Shown: positions 33,978 to 44,439 of the stretch, piece after piece | Layout: every line of letters begins with the position of its first letter | How positions within the stretch are numbered: the first letter of the stretch is position 1 | Origin: Plasmodium relictum | Lineage: Eukaryota; Apicomplexa; Aconoidasida; Haemosporida; Plasmodiidae | DNA length: 64,000 nucleotides | Direction of reading: 5' to 3' | Assembly (NCBI RefSeq): GCF_900005765.1 | Contig: NC_041685.1 | Coordinates: 186,001-250,000, forward strand | The notes under the pieces: generated by a model | Seen by the model: the letters and a program-made list of their open reading frames with translations, nothing else | Databases searched by the model: none | Told to the model about the DNA's origin: nothing | Translations under genes and position numbers: made by a program

Positions 33978-35495
33978 TTAAAGAATAAACAAAGATTTAT
34001 CAACTTTATTGTCTATTTGATTTTTATAAACCTTGCAATTATCATATATTTTGTTATCAACATTATTGCATATACCATAATTAAATATTTTGAAATAATC
34101 GTTTTCAGGTATTAATGTTTTCGTTTTTCCAAATAAAGAAAAATTATCCCATCCAACATAGTTATCCATATCTTTATTATTTGTAATATTATCGTTTCTA
34201 CTATTATTTGGATTAACATTTCTATGATTATTTATGTGATCTACTCCTCCCACATTACCATTAATTGATTCATTTATCATGTAATTGTTTAAAGTCTGAG
34301 TTCTATTTCCATTACTATTTATTGTTGTAAAAGAATTATCACTAAAAAATATGTCTTCGTAATTTAATTTATCTATATTATTAGCATTAAAATTATAATA
34401 ATTGTCTTCTAAATTATTGTGAGTGTTCATGTCAACTTTTCCATGGGAACCAATACTAAAATTCATCATTGATGAAGTACTATTACTTATATCTTTATTT
34501 TTTCTCAAAAAATTCACATCCATATTATTATAAAAATTATTTGAATTACTATTAATTTCATTAATTGCATTATTAGTCTTTCCAATTTTTTCTACATTAT
34601 TGTGTTCTTCTAAAAAACCTAAAACATTTAAATTATCATTTAAAAATTGTTCTTCATTAAACTTCGAGTTTTCATCTTGCTTCATAAAAGCTTCTAGAGG
34701 TGATGGCAAATTATTATTATTATTACCATTTTTAAAAACAAATTCTGCCTTTTTGTTACATTCATATGAATTTTCTGTTGTACTATCATTCAATACTTGA
34801 GTATCCATTGTTTCAGTTATATCATAAACACCATCGTCTTCTGTTAAAGTGTTAAGTTTACTAAAATACAGTTCCTTCTTTTTTGGAAAAATGCAATATG
34901 TCTCGTTTCTTTTGCAAATATCACCACTATTATTGTTATTATTATTACTAACGTTTTTCTTTTTTTCGAAATCTAATTTATCGTTTTTATTTTTACTAGT
35001 ACCAATAATAATATTTTTATCTGTTATTTCCATTGGATTTTCTCTTAACTCGTTATGCCCATGAGCATATCTACAGAATTGACCAGAGAAACATTTCCCC
35101 TTAAGAAAACTTTCACATAAAGCAGTTTTATATAAATTTTCTGTAGCTCTTAATTCAATATTAGTATGTGCATATTTACATTTTTTATCGTTACATAATT
35201 CATTTATTTTTAATTTTGGACACAAACTAGTTTTGCATAAATTTGGAAGTTCTCTTAATTCATTTTGGGCATGAGCATAAAGACAAGTTTTTCTTCTTTC
35301 ACATTTCCCTTTAATATACCATGGACATATTTTTGTTTTATAAAATAAAATTCTTCTTTCACTTGTATTTACAACATTACTTAAATTTTCTTCTTTTCTT
35401 ATATTCCTAAACTCTTCACTCATTTTGTCTTTTGGAACATTAATAAACATTTTTTTTTCCAAAAATTTTGCAAAATTCTTTTTAGTATTCATCAT
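33978..35495 (-). CDS. CCCH-type zinc-finger protein with three tandem fingers
   Basis: This is a probable RNA-binding protein of 505 residues. Three fingers lie back-to-back near residues 50-150, each with a lead-in like that of tristetraprolin-type fingers (YKTKIC, CKTSLC, YKTALC). Spacings are C-X7-C-X5-C-X3-H (CPWYIKGKCERRKTCLYAH), C-X8-C-X4-C-X3-H (CPKLKINELCNDKKCKYAH) and C-X7-C-X5-C-X3-H (CESFLKGKCFSGQFCRYAH). Each ends in an ELR motif (NELRE, IELRA, NELRE). The rest, about 350 residues, is Asn/Asp/Ser-rich without a recognisable domain. By analogy with the family it should act on mRNA stability or translation, but no target is known from sequence. It is one exon, and the start MMNTKKNF has two adjacent ATGs. 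It is convergent with arginase. Confidence 0.9.
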   Translation of the reverse strand: MMNTKKNFAKFLEKKMFINVPKDKMSEEFRNIRKEENLSNVVNTSERRILFYKTKICPWYIKGKCERRKTCLYAHAQNELRELPNLCKTSLCPKLKINELCNDKKCKYAHTNIELRATENLYKTALCESFLKGKCFSGQFCRYAHGHNELRENPMEITDKNIIIGTSKNKNDKLDFEKKKNVSNNNNNNSGDICKRNETYCIFPKKKELYFSKLNTLTEDDGVYDITETMDTQVLNDSTTENSYECNKKAEFVFKNGNNNNNLPSPLEAFMKQDENSKFNEEQFLNDNLNVLGFLEEHNNVEKIGKTNNAINEINSNSNNFYNNMDVNFLRKNKDISNSTSSMMNFSIGSHGKVDMNTHNNLEDNYYNFNANNIDKLNYEDIFFSDNSFTTINSNGNRTQTLNNYMINESINGNVGGVDHINNHRNVNPNNSRNDNITNNKDMDNYVGWDNFSLFGKTKTLIPENDYFKIFNYGICNNVDNKIYDNCKVYKNQIDNKVDKSLFIL

Positions 35496-35741
35496 GTAGA
35501 TTATATAGAATATTGAAAAAAAAATATATGTTTTTTAATTTTTTTTTAAAAATTCCGATTTATAAAAAAATTATATATTTATGATATAAAAAATAGATAT
35601 AAAACAGTTATAAAAAAAAATATTTATAAAATTTATATATATTATTTATAAAAGAAACAGTTAATTTTATATATTCAAAAAAAAAAAAAAAAAAGTCAAA
35701 TATTACATAATTAAATATTTGCTGAAATAATAATAAAAAAA

Positions 35742-35746
<5 letters not shown>

Positions 35747-35793
<47 letters not shown>
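35747..35793. repeat. (TA)n dinucleotide microsatellite
   Basis: This is an uninterrupted TA tract of about 47 bases roughly 250 bases upstream of the CCCH gene start. Confidence 0.9.
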
Positions 35794-35796
<3 letters not shown>

Positions 35797-37277
35797 AATA
35801 TATAAATCTATGCTACCATACATAAATATTTATAAAATAAAAAAAACCTAATATAAACATATATATCTTTAAAGAAAAAAAAATTGCTATGAAAATGTTT
35901 TAAAATGATAAACTTTCACATTAAATTTTTTATATATAAAAATATATTTTTTTTTTTTTTATAGAGTAAAAAATTAAAGAAAAAAAAAGAGAAAAAGCTT
36001 ACTAAAAATTTGTATTCACAAATTCTGTGTTATTGTTATGTTTTTTTTTTTTTTTTTTTTTTCTGTTTTTCTTCCTTCAATATTACATCTATTAGTCTTA
36101 TTATTTAATAATATATGTGTATACAATCATAAAAATAAATATATAAAAAAATTAAATTATGTATGATAAAAAAATATAAAATGGAATAAAAAAAGGAAAA
36201 ATTGTAATAATTTTTATAAATATATTATAACATATTTCAGATGCATAAAGCATTAGTTGAATATTTTTCATATTTATCTAATAAAAAAAATTAACAAATA
36301 ATTAAAAAAAAAAAATTAATAATAATGACAATTTAATAACAATTTTATTAATAAAAACTAAATATCAATTTAAATTATATTAAATCCTGTTATAAATTAT
36401 TAAAAAAAAAAAAAAATAATAATAATATAATTAAGAAATTACAAATAATTTATATATATACATATAATGTAATATAATACAATTAAAAAAAAAATTTTAA
36501 ATATAATACAGAATATATACATAAATAATTGCTTGAAATATATAATTTTTATTATTATTTTATTTAAAAAAAAATATTTTTAATATGCATTTAATTACTT
36601 TTTAATGATTCCTAATATTTTTACAAATTTGAAAAAATAAATTATAAAATATTATAATTATATAAATTTTATTTCTCAGCACTATTATCTATATATATTA
36701 TGCCAACATTATTGAATATTTTCTTTTTTTAAACAGATTATTTTCTTAATAAAACTAATAATAAAAAAAAATATATGAGCAAACTTAAAATATAATTACA
36801 AATCTATATACAGAATTTAAAATTAAATAAAATTATTATTTAATATACTTTAAAAAAAAAAAAAAAAGAATAATTATTATAAAAAAAAAAAAATTAAATA
36901 ATAATTTTATTTCTATTTAAACAATTAAAATTCTATATATATATCTCTAAATGCTTATATATGCATATGGGCATATGTATATATAATTTTAATATTCTAT
37001 TTTGGTTATTTTTAAAAAATAACATAAAAGATATATTTTCATACATATATATTATAATAAAAAAAAATAATAAATATAATATTTTTATAAAATGACAATA
37101 TATATAGTAATAGTTCTGTCACATCAAAAAAAAAAAAAAAGAAAACGATTATAAATCTAAACATTCATTTAATATGATAAAAAATTAAAATTAAACTATA
37201 AACTAAAAATATAAGAAAAAAAGAAATATATATATATATATATATATATAAATATATATATGTATAAATATACACAT

Positions 37278-37549
37278 TTAAATACTAAAATTTTTATTTT
37301 CTTTTAAAACAAATATTTCCTCAAAGTACATTTCCTGAATATCTTCACTAGAATATTTTTTTTTTATTTGTTTTATTTTTATTTTATTTTTTTTTTTATT
37401 TTATATATACAAGAACAAGTTCCATATAATAATATATATATAAATATAAATATATATAAATATGTATGTATGTTTATATGTACGCATATATAATTTCTTT
37501 TTCTCCTACTACTTTAATTTGAAAAAAATCTTTCGACACAAAAAATTAA
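37278..37549 (-). CDS. Candidate 3' exons of an unidentified spliced gene
   Basis: Two minus-strand segments look like exons. The first, 37549-37513, follows TTTTTAATAG, reads NFLCRKIFFKL and ends at donor GTAGTA in phase 2. The second, 37347-37278, follows ATTCTAG, continues in the matching phase as NEDIQEMYFEEIFVLKENK and ends at TAA. The second exon is purine-rich on its coding strand and balanced in charge, unlike spacer. I could not find a convincing upstream exon with a start codon, so the model is partial and the family unknown. Confidence 0.35.
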
Positions 37550-37905
37550 CTATTAAAAATTATTAAAGAAAAAATTAATGAATATAATAATACTATTATA
37601 TAAACTAATTGAAAATATTAATAATAAAAAATAAATATTTATTATAAAAAAAAAGTCAAAAGATATAAGAAATTTATATAAAAAAATATATTCATAAAAA
37701 AAAAAGTATTTTTATGAAAAAAAATATTTTTTTAAAAAAATATATTTTTATATGAAATATAAAAATGATAAAAAAAATTTTTAAAACTCAAAAAAAAAGT
37801 GACATTGTTAAAAAAAAAAATGGTGTAGCGAGTTATTCTTTTTTTTTTTTTTTTTTTTTTTTAAAATAAATTTTTTTTTTTTCTTTTTTTTTGCATTCGT
37901 TTCAG

Positions 37906-38180
37906 TGACAAATATAAAAAGTTATTTTTTTGGCTTTGTCAAATGCAAGTTTCTGAAAAATTCATTACTCAACTTCTTGGTTAAACATATGTATGTATCT
38001 ATATTTTTATAAATTATATATATATTATAATAATTTATTTTTTTCTCCTTTTTTTTAGCTGTTTTCATCTCTTGCTATATATTTTTATTAATTGTAAAAT
38101 CAATTAGCATTAATTTATATATATATATATATATATATATGAATACAGGTATAATTCGAAGTGAATGCATCAATGAGTAA
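37906..38180 (+). CDS. Candidate exons of an unidentified membrane protein
   Basis: A + strand segment 37906-37979 follows CGTTTCAG and reads DKYKKLFFWLCQMQ then VSEKFITQLL. A GTTAAA donor joins it in phase to 38059-38180, which follows TTTTTTTAG and reads AVFISCYIFLLIV, a membrane-like segment, then a TA-repeat stretch and GIIRSECINE with a stop. The upstream exon is not found. The opposite strand is also partly open over 37922-38068, so strand and reality are both uncertain. Confidence 0.3.
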
Positions 38181-38478
38181 AAAAGCTTCTAAGAAATTGC
38201 ATGAATCAAAATTACTCCTAAGCTACAATAACTTTTTTTTTTTATCCTTTTTTTTCATTTTGCATCTATCAATTTTTCGCCTTTTTTTTAATTTAATATA
38301 TAATTTTTTTTTTAATATAAAAAGGAAGAAGTAAAAGCAAACATAAAATATATAGTTTCAATGAATTTATAAATATATAATTTGTATAGCCAAATTTATA
38401 TTTTAGTGCATGATTATTTATATATATATGTTTCCAAATATTTATTTTTTTAAAAATTTAAATGGATATATTTATTTA

Positions 38479-38481
<3 letters not shown>

Positions 38482-38534
<53 letters not shown>
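38482..38534. repeat. (TA)n dinucleotide microsatellite
   Basis: This TA tract of about 52 bases lies in the gap between the CCCH and leucine-rich-repeat genes. Confidence 0.9.
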
Positions 38535-38538
<4 letters not shown>

Positions 38539-38658
38539 TATATTTACATGTATATATATGTAATGAAGCAACAATATATATATATATATAGAAATAGATG
38601 TATATTAAAATGAAGTAACAATGAAAAAAGAAAAATCAAAAAAGGTCCTATATTTGTT

Positions 38659-38666
38659 TGCATGCA
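38659..38666. promoter_or_regulatory. TGCATGCA palindrome, possible ApiAP2 site
   Basis: TGCATGCA is a known target core of some Plasmodium ApiAP2 factors (the AP2-Sp group recognises TGCATG-type motifs). Here it is perfect and embedded in TTGCATGCAA, in a stretch otherwise nearly free of G and C. It is about 3.2 kb upstream of the CCCH gene and downstream of the leucine-rich-repeat gene, so its target is unclear. Confidence 0.25.
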
Positions 38667-39493
38667 ACTTATTTTAATTATATTTTTTTGCATTTTTTAT
38701 TTTTTTTTTTTGAGTTTTCTAGGTTATATATATAATTTTATAATCGATCTTAATATTAAAACAATAAAAAAAAAAAATATATTTAAGTAAAATTAAAAAA
38801 ATTGCAACATTAAATGTATCAATTTATGATTCATATTTGTTGATCCACCTACAGTTTGTGAATTTTGTATAGATGCATTTTATGTAGTTTTATATATATA
38901 TATCTATCTTTTTTTTTTTATTTTAAATTTTATTATTAATAAATATGGGATATTTACAGAAAAAATGTAAAAGTATGAATATGTATATATATATAAAAAA
39001 GGCATACAAATATATTATATAAAATGCTTATTAAGAAATTAAAAGAAAATTTTTTATTTTGAAATTTTTAAAAAATATTAAATTATTCTTATAAACTTAC
39101 ATTTTTCTTCACTGTTTTTACTAGAAATAGTTTTGTTTCCACTAATTATTCGACTTTTAAAAAAAAAAAATTAGTGTTTAGATCAAAATTAAGAAGTTTA
39201 AAAAAAACAAAAATGAAGAATTGAGCAATAAATAAAAAAAATGCCATTAAAAAGAAAAAAGAAAAATTAACAATATGAAATTATATTTTTCAGGAAAAAA
39301 AAAAATTTAATTGTTTATCATTTTTCCTTTAAATTTTTAAATAGGTTGCTTTTGCGAGAAAGGTGTTTAAGTTATAATAGTCCAAATTTAATCAAATAAT
39401 TCAGCATATTTTATGTATATAAAATATATATATATAGATAGATAAAAATTTAAAAAAAGAAATTTAAAAGGAAAAATAAAGAATTTTTTTTTT

Positions 39494-40483
39494 TTATATT
39501 GTATTCAAGTTATATAAATGATTATTTTTTGTATTTATATTTTTTAAATTAGGAAAATAATTTTTAAATGTTAATAAAAAATGATAAGATGTAAAATCGC
39601 TGTCATTTTTGTATAGATCATTATTTTCTTTCTTACAGGAATTCTCAAGCTCCTTTGTTATGTTTTTATACTCAGTATCCTCAATGTTGCAACATAATAA
39701 AGCGTTAAATGAAATATCCAAATATTTTAAACTTTTTAAAAAAGGGAGGTGACATAGATATTTTATTTTATTGAAACTGATGTTTATATTTATAATTTCT
39801 TTATGGTGATTAAATAAATATTTTATAAAAGAAAATGATTCAATTTTGTTATTTTGCAAATAAATATTTTTCAAATTTGGAATTATTTCATTTAAAACAC
39901 CTTTATTATTATCATAATTTATTTTTTCTGTTAAACAGTTATTATTTAAAAGGTTATTTTCGTTATTTATTGTTGTGATATCATTAATGTCATTATGAGA
40001 TAAGCATAAATTCGTTAAATTATTTAATTTATAATTACAAATATACGGAAATTTTTTCAAACAATTTTTTCTTAAGTTTAGTGTTTTTAAATTATTTACG
40101 TAAAAAATATTTTCTTTTTCATTTATTATATTTTGTTCAATTAAAATGGACAAAATACTATCAATTGAAATTATTTTAAAATAGTTAAATGATAAATCTA
40201 ACTCCCATTGAATATTTAATTCCTTTTTATTGTTATGGTTATTTATTGAATTGCTGATCACTTCTAACTTTTTTTTAATTTTTATAATATCTCTTATTAT
40301 ATTGTTTTTATTTAAATTGATTATTTCTAAAAAGTTCTGTTCATTATTTAGTTTTAATTTTTTAAAGTTTAATATTATATTTATGCCATTATCTATATCA
40401 TACTGTCTTTCGAAAAATATGAATACTCTACTATTATTTTCATCTTCTTCATTGTAGTTTTTAGTGGTTAAGTTTTCATCCAT
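39494..40483 (-). CDS. Leucine-rich-repeat protein
   Basis: This 329-residue protein has irregular leucine-rich repeats. Examples are LDLSFNYFKIISIDSILSI, LKTLNLRKNCLKKFPYI, LTNLCLSHNDINDI, LKNIYLQNNKIESFSFI and LKYLDISFNALLCC, spread over residues about 95-270 with Asn-rich loops between. The LxxNxL/I pattern resembles the SDS22/TBCE-like class, which usually mediates protein-protein binding. The end of the protein (YFPNLKNINTKNNHLYNLN) gives one more incomplete repeat. No catalytic domain, signal peptide or membrane segment is visible. It is one exon from the ATG at 40483. It is not possible to name an ortholog from sequence alone; a TBCE-like or LRRC-type scaffold is possible. Confidence 0.75.
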   Translation of the reverse strand: MDENLTTKNYNEEDENNSRVFIFFERQYDIDNGINIILNFKKLKLNNEQNFLEIINLNKNNIIRDIIKIKKKLEVISNSINNHNNKKELNIQWELDLSFNYFKIISIDSILSILIEQNIINEKENIFYVNNLKTLNLRKNCLKKFPYICNYKLNNLTNLCLSHNDINDITTINNENNLLNNNCLTEKINYDNNKGVLNEIIPNLKNIYLQNNKIESFSFIKYLFNHHKEIININISFNKIKYLCHLPFLKSLKYLDISFNALLCCNIEDTEYKNITKELENSCKKENNDLYKNDSDFTSYHFLLTFKNYFPNLKNINTKNNHLYNLNTI

Positions 40484-40916
40484 TTTTAAAATTGTACAAT
40501 TAATAAAGATAACAGGTATAATTCTATATTAAACAAATTTAATTATACATATATATATGTATTAATATTAACAAGATTTAAAACAAGGAACTATTTAATT
40601 ATCTAATAAGTTTAATGGAAATTACATAAAAATTTTAAATGATATTAAAAAAAAAAAATATTTAAATGCAAAAAATACAGAAATAAGGAAAAAAAAAGAA
40701 AAAAATATAAATCTCTCTTTTTTTTTTAATTTTAAAAATGATTAAAAGTTATAGAATAATTAAAAATATCAAATTAAATTAGTGCAAATGCAACAAAAAC
40801 AAAAAAATATGTATAAAAAAAAGGAGATAAATTTATATAATTTTATTAAATTATTTCATGTAGTTTTATAAAAATCTAAGTGCTTGATTATAAATAATAA
40901 AAAAAAAAAAATGCTA
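40484..40916. other. Tandem intergenic spacer
   Basis: This 433-base A/T-rich spacer between two minus-strand genes holds nothing recognisable. Confidence 0.5.
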
Positions 40917-42836
40917 TTAAAAATGAAAAGTTTTCGAGAAAGCATACAATTCATAGCTATCTGTTGCTTTCTTATTCTTTTGTTTATCATTTTTCTTTCT
41001 ATTTAAGAAGTTATCACTAAAAACATATAACTTAGCACTATTTTTATTTTTATTGTTCTCTTCTACGCAACAATTTTGATAAAATACGTTTATTTTAAAA
41101 CACATTGACTGCATCTTTTTGTCGTTTGTAAATAAAATTATTCTCCCTTTTTTAACTTTATTTTTTACTTTTTTATTTAAAATCGCATACTTTTTATCAA
41201 TATTCTTAATACTGTATTTATATTTTAAATAATTATTAAAATGGAAATTCATATTAAAGATCAAATCATATAAAAATAAAAGTATGTAATTATCAGAACT
41301 GTTATTTTTTAATTTGTTATTATTTAAATTAATAAAATACTGGTTTTTTTTTTTTTTTTTCAATTTTTTCCTTTTTAAAAAATTTGTAATAGTATTATAA
41401 TTAAATGATTTTATTTTTCCTTTTCTTTTTTTTTCTATACTGTTTTTTTTTGACATATTTATATTAGTCCTATTATGGAAAAAAATAGTATAACCACTAT
41501 TTAAAGAATGGTAATAAAAAAAAAAAAAAAATTTATTTACATTTTCTTTATCAACAATAAATATATCACTAAAAGTAAAAAAATGTGCATAGCATTTTAT
41601 TATAGATGATAGGAAATTTTTTCTATCTTTACGCTTTCTTGATAGTATAATAAGAAATTCTTTAAATGTAATTTTTAATAGATCGCTGTTATTTCCATTT
41701 TTTGCTTTTAAAAATATACTATTCAATTTTAGAATATTAAAATCTTCAAATATTTGAATATTGGATCTTTGCTTACATAGACAATGATGTTTTTTTTTAA
41801 AATCTAATTTAAATTTAAAACAGTTTTTTTTTTTTACCTTTTTGTTAGCATACTTATAAGAATACTCTATGGTTCTTCTAAAATCATAAGTATTATTTTT
41901 GTTACTTTTACTTAGATCTAATTTTATTTTGTTTTTGTTCAATTTATTAATATAAAATAGTTGTTTCTCATTAATTCTGTTTTCATTTTTTTCAAAGTAT
42001 TTTCTGTTTTTAGTTATGCTGTCTCTTTTTAAAAATGTACCTTCATTATGTTTAGTTAAATTATTAGATGGATTTCTAAACAATAATAGAAAGTTATTTA
42101 TAAAAAAATTGTTCAATAATTTAAATATATAATTTTGAATGAGCTTTTCTGTTTCACTTACTTTATAAAATTTTTTTTTTACATATTCTGATTTTGTAAT
42201 TTTTTTTTTAAATAATAAAATGTTAATGTTTAATATTTCATGAATAATAAAGTAAAGAACATGAGAAAATTGCTTATAGATATTATTATGTAGCAAAAAA
42301 TTATTCCCTTTTTGATTGAAGTGATAAAATAACAAATTACTATATATATTATTAATTTTACTCCTGTATAAATTTATTAATTTATTTTCTATTTTATTGC
42401 TTTTTAATCTTTTGTAAAAAATTTCAAGGTAATAAAAGTTCTCAATTTCATTTACTGTAATATTATTTTTTTTGAATAATATTTCTATTTCTATATTTTC
42501 TATTAAATTATTTTTTAAAATTATATTATAAATTATAAGCTGTTCACTTAAATGGAAATTTTGGAATTTTAAGTTATTGCTTTTATCATTTGATTTTAAA
42601 CGAGTTGAATTGTTGTAACTTAATAAATCATTTAAAAAACTTTTTGTTTCTATAATATTTTTTTCTTGTAAGTTATTTTCATTATTTTTTTTAAAAAATA
42701 ACTTATTTTTCAAATTCTCTTTTAAGACTTTTTTTTTGAAAATATAAAAGTTCTTTTTAATGAAATTACTAAATTTAGAATAAAAATATTTATTTTGTGT
42801 AATTTTTGTTGGGGAAATATATTTTGAAAAATGCAT
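40917..42836 (-). CDS. Unknown 639-residue Lys/Asn-rich protein, possible degenerate PIN-like tail
   Basis: I do not recognise this protein. The first 60 residues are strongly basic with almost no acidic residues (MHFSKYISPTKITQNKYFYS and on), which would fit a mitochondrial or nucleolar protein. The body alternates Lys/Asn-rich stretches with hydrophobic helices such as SHVLYFIIHEILNINILLF and ILLFLYDLIFNMNFHF. Near residue 565 the stretch GRIILFTNDKKMQSMCFKI resembles the late strand and TNDxxL-type motif of PIN nucleases, and FKEFLIILSRKRKDRKNF lies further upstream, but I cannot see a full set of PIN acidic residues. It is one exon from the ATG at 42836 and is divergent from the GSKIP-like gene. 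Treat it as a conserved Plasmodium protein of unknown function. Confidence 0.6.
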   Translation of the reverse strand: MHFSKYISPTKITQNKYFYSKFSNFIKKNFYIFKKKVLKENLKNKLFFKKNNENNLQEKNIIETKSFLNDLLSYNNSTRLKSNDKSNNLKFQNFHLSEQLIIYNIILKNNLIENIEIEILFKKNNITVNEIENFYYLEIFYKRLKSNKIENKLINLYRSKINNIYSNLLFYHFNQKGNNFLLHNNIYKQFSHVLYFIIHEILNINILLFKKKITKSEYVKKKFYKVSETEKLIQNYIFKLLNNFFINNFLLLFRNPSNNLTKHNEGTFLKRDSITKNRKYFEKNENRINEKQLFYINKLNKNKIKLDLSKSNKNNTYDFRRTIEYSYKYANKKVKKKNCFKFKLDFKKKHHCLCKQRSNIQIFEDFNILKLNSIFLKAKNGNNSDLLKITFKEFLIILSRKRKDRKNFLSSIIKCYAHFFTFSDIFIVDKENVNKFFFFFYYHSLNSGYTIFFHNRTNINMSKKNSIEKKRKGKIKSFNYNTITNFLKRKKLKKKKKNQYFINLNNNKLKNNSSDNYILLFLYDLIFNMNFHFNNYLKYKYSIKNIDKKYAILNKKVKNKVKKGRIILFTNDKKMQSMCFKINVFYQNCCVEENNKNKNSAKLYVFSDNFLNRKKNDKQKNKKATDSYELYAFSKTFHF

Positions 42837-43272
42837 ATCTAATAAAATTTAAAATAGAAAAAAAATTTTAACTTTATTTATTTCTGCTTTATTAGTTGCA
42901 TCTTGAAAAAATGAAAATAAAAAATAATTAGATAAATACAATTAAGCAAAAATAAAATTTATGCAATTTAAAAGATTAAAAACATTTTTTTATTTTTTTA
43001 TTTCATTGTAATAAAAGAGAAATGTTGCTCATAAATGTAACTAAACCTAATTTTTATATATTAAAAAAAAAAAAAATTTGAAAATATTAGTAAAATTAAA
43101 AAAAAACTTGTTATAATAAAAAAAAAAAAAATAAATAAAATAATAATAAATCACTTAACACAGTATTTACAGAAATTATATTAGTAATTTATAATATTAT
43201 TAAGGATATTTTTTTATTTTTATTTTTTTTTTTTCTAAAAAATATTACAAGTTAATCCAAAAGTTGTGTAGA
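42837..43272. other. Divergent promoter region
   Basis: This 436-base spacer between the 639-residue gene (-) and the GSKIP-like gene (+) is A/T tracts only. Confidence 0.5.
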
Positions 43273-43584
43273 ATGAATGAAGAATTAAAAATTATTGAAA
43301 AAGAGTATAAACATTTTTATGAAAAATTTGAATATATAAATGAAAATACATTTTGTATACATATTAAAATAGATGAAATTGAGGATAATTTTTCAAATTT
43401 AAAAGAAAACAATTTAAATCTTTATATTAAATTTCATTGTGATTTTTTTGAAGTATTGAATCAAAATTTAATTGGAGAAAAAAAATTTGATTGTATTGAA
43501 CAAGTCTTTAATACATACTGTCCTATATCATTTAAAAAGTTTATTATGCAAAAAATTAAATGTAAACTAAACTCAAATTTATGA
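43273..43584 (+). CDS. GSKIP-domain (DUF727) protein
   Basis: This small protein has 103 residues from the ATG at 43273; the open frame extends nine bases further upstream but only to a TTG. Its layout matches GSKIP, the GSK3-beta-interacting protein: an N-terminal helix (ELKIIEKEYKHFYEKF), a strand pair (TFCIHIKIDEIEDNF, then NLNLYIKFHCDFFEVLN, family YCLELTEAGLKVVG), a helix with Glu/Val (FDCIEQVFNTYCPISFKKF, family ETVYSLLDTLSPAYREAF) and a final basic helix (IMQKIKCKLNSNL, family GNALLQRLEALK). In animals GSKIP binds GSK3 through the C-terminal helix and PKA RII through the N-terminal one. There are no low-complexity inserts, which suggests a compact conserved fold. The assignment rests on remembered family pattern and is moderate. 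Confidence 0.55.
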   Translation: MNEELKIIEKEYKHFYEKFEYINENTFCIHIKIDEIEDNFSNLKENNLNLYIKFHCDFFEVLNQNLIGEKKFDCIEQVFNTYCPISFKKFIMQKIKCKLNSNL

Positions 43585-44439
43585 TTATATTTCATTAAAA
43601 TAAATAAATAAATAACAAAATAATTAAAATATTACATTTAAAGCAGAGTGTTTTTTAAAAAAGAATTTTTTGAACAAATTTACATAAAGTTTCTTTTCAA
43701 AAAAAAAGATTAAGTTTAATGGAATATGAGAATTTATAATTCATTATATTTCTACAATATTAATAGCACTATTAACAATAATATAAATGAATTATAATGA
43801 AAATAATTAATTATAATATTAAAATTTTATAAACTAAAATAGTTATTATGAGAATAAAAAAAGAATAAAAAATAATTATAGCCTCTAATTTTACTCATTT
43901 ATTGATAATTCTTGATTTTCTATTTTAAATAGAATAATTATTTCTTATATAAATATAAATGAATATTTTTATTCATGTAAAAAAATAAAATAAAATAAAC
44001 AAATTAAAATAAAAAATGAATAAAGTATATAAAATGTAAGGAAATAAAATTTAGTAAAAAGTAAAAATTTATTGTAAAATTAATATATATATACATATAT
44101 AATTTTTCAGATAGTTTAAATACCAAAATAATAAAATTGTTATAACGAATTTCTATATTATCTTTTTATAAAAATATTCTAAATAAATTATTAAAATAAA
44201 TATCATACATTGAAAAAGTTTTAAAAAAAAAAACTTTTTATTTTTATAAATATTTCATAAAATAAATTTAATTCAAATATAATTTATAGTGATTAAACTC
44301 AATAACACAATATATATATACAGGAAAACATATATATATATGCAGCATTATATGCAGGTTTTTAAAGTTTTTTTATATATTAAAGAGTAAAATAATATTC
44401 ACATATAAAAAGAAATAATATTTTTTTATTTTTACGAAC
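43585..44439. other. Tandem intergenic spacer upstream of TBCB
   Basis: This 855-base A/T-rich stretch should carry the TBCB promoter and 5' UTR. Two TA-rich patches at 44085-44101 and 44311-44342 are the only features. Confidence 0.5.

Larger units (their letters stand above)
35496..39493. other. 4.0-kb intergenic gap with exon-like islands
   Basis: This gap separates two minus-strand genes, so it contains the 5' region of the CCCH gene. It is mostly A/T tracts and TA microsatellites, but a few islands have codon-like sequence with good splice signals (37278-37549 on the minus strand; 37906-38180 on the + strand; shorter bits at 38855-38883 and 39344-39375). It also has a TGCATGCA palindrome at 38659. 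A + T is about 90%, not the 97% typical of Plasmodium centromeres. Confidence 0.5.

Noticed and set aside
35500-37800. Possible centromere
   Set aside because: Counted lines average roughly 89-90% A+T, similar to other spacers here, well below the about 97% of Plasmodium centromeres, and there are no longer tandem repeats.
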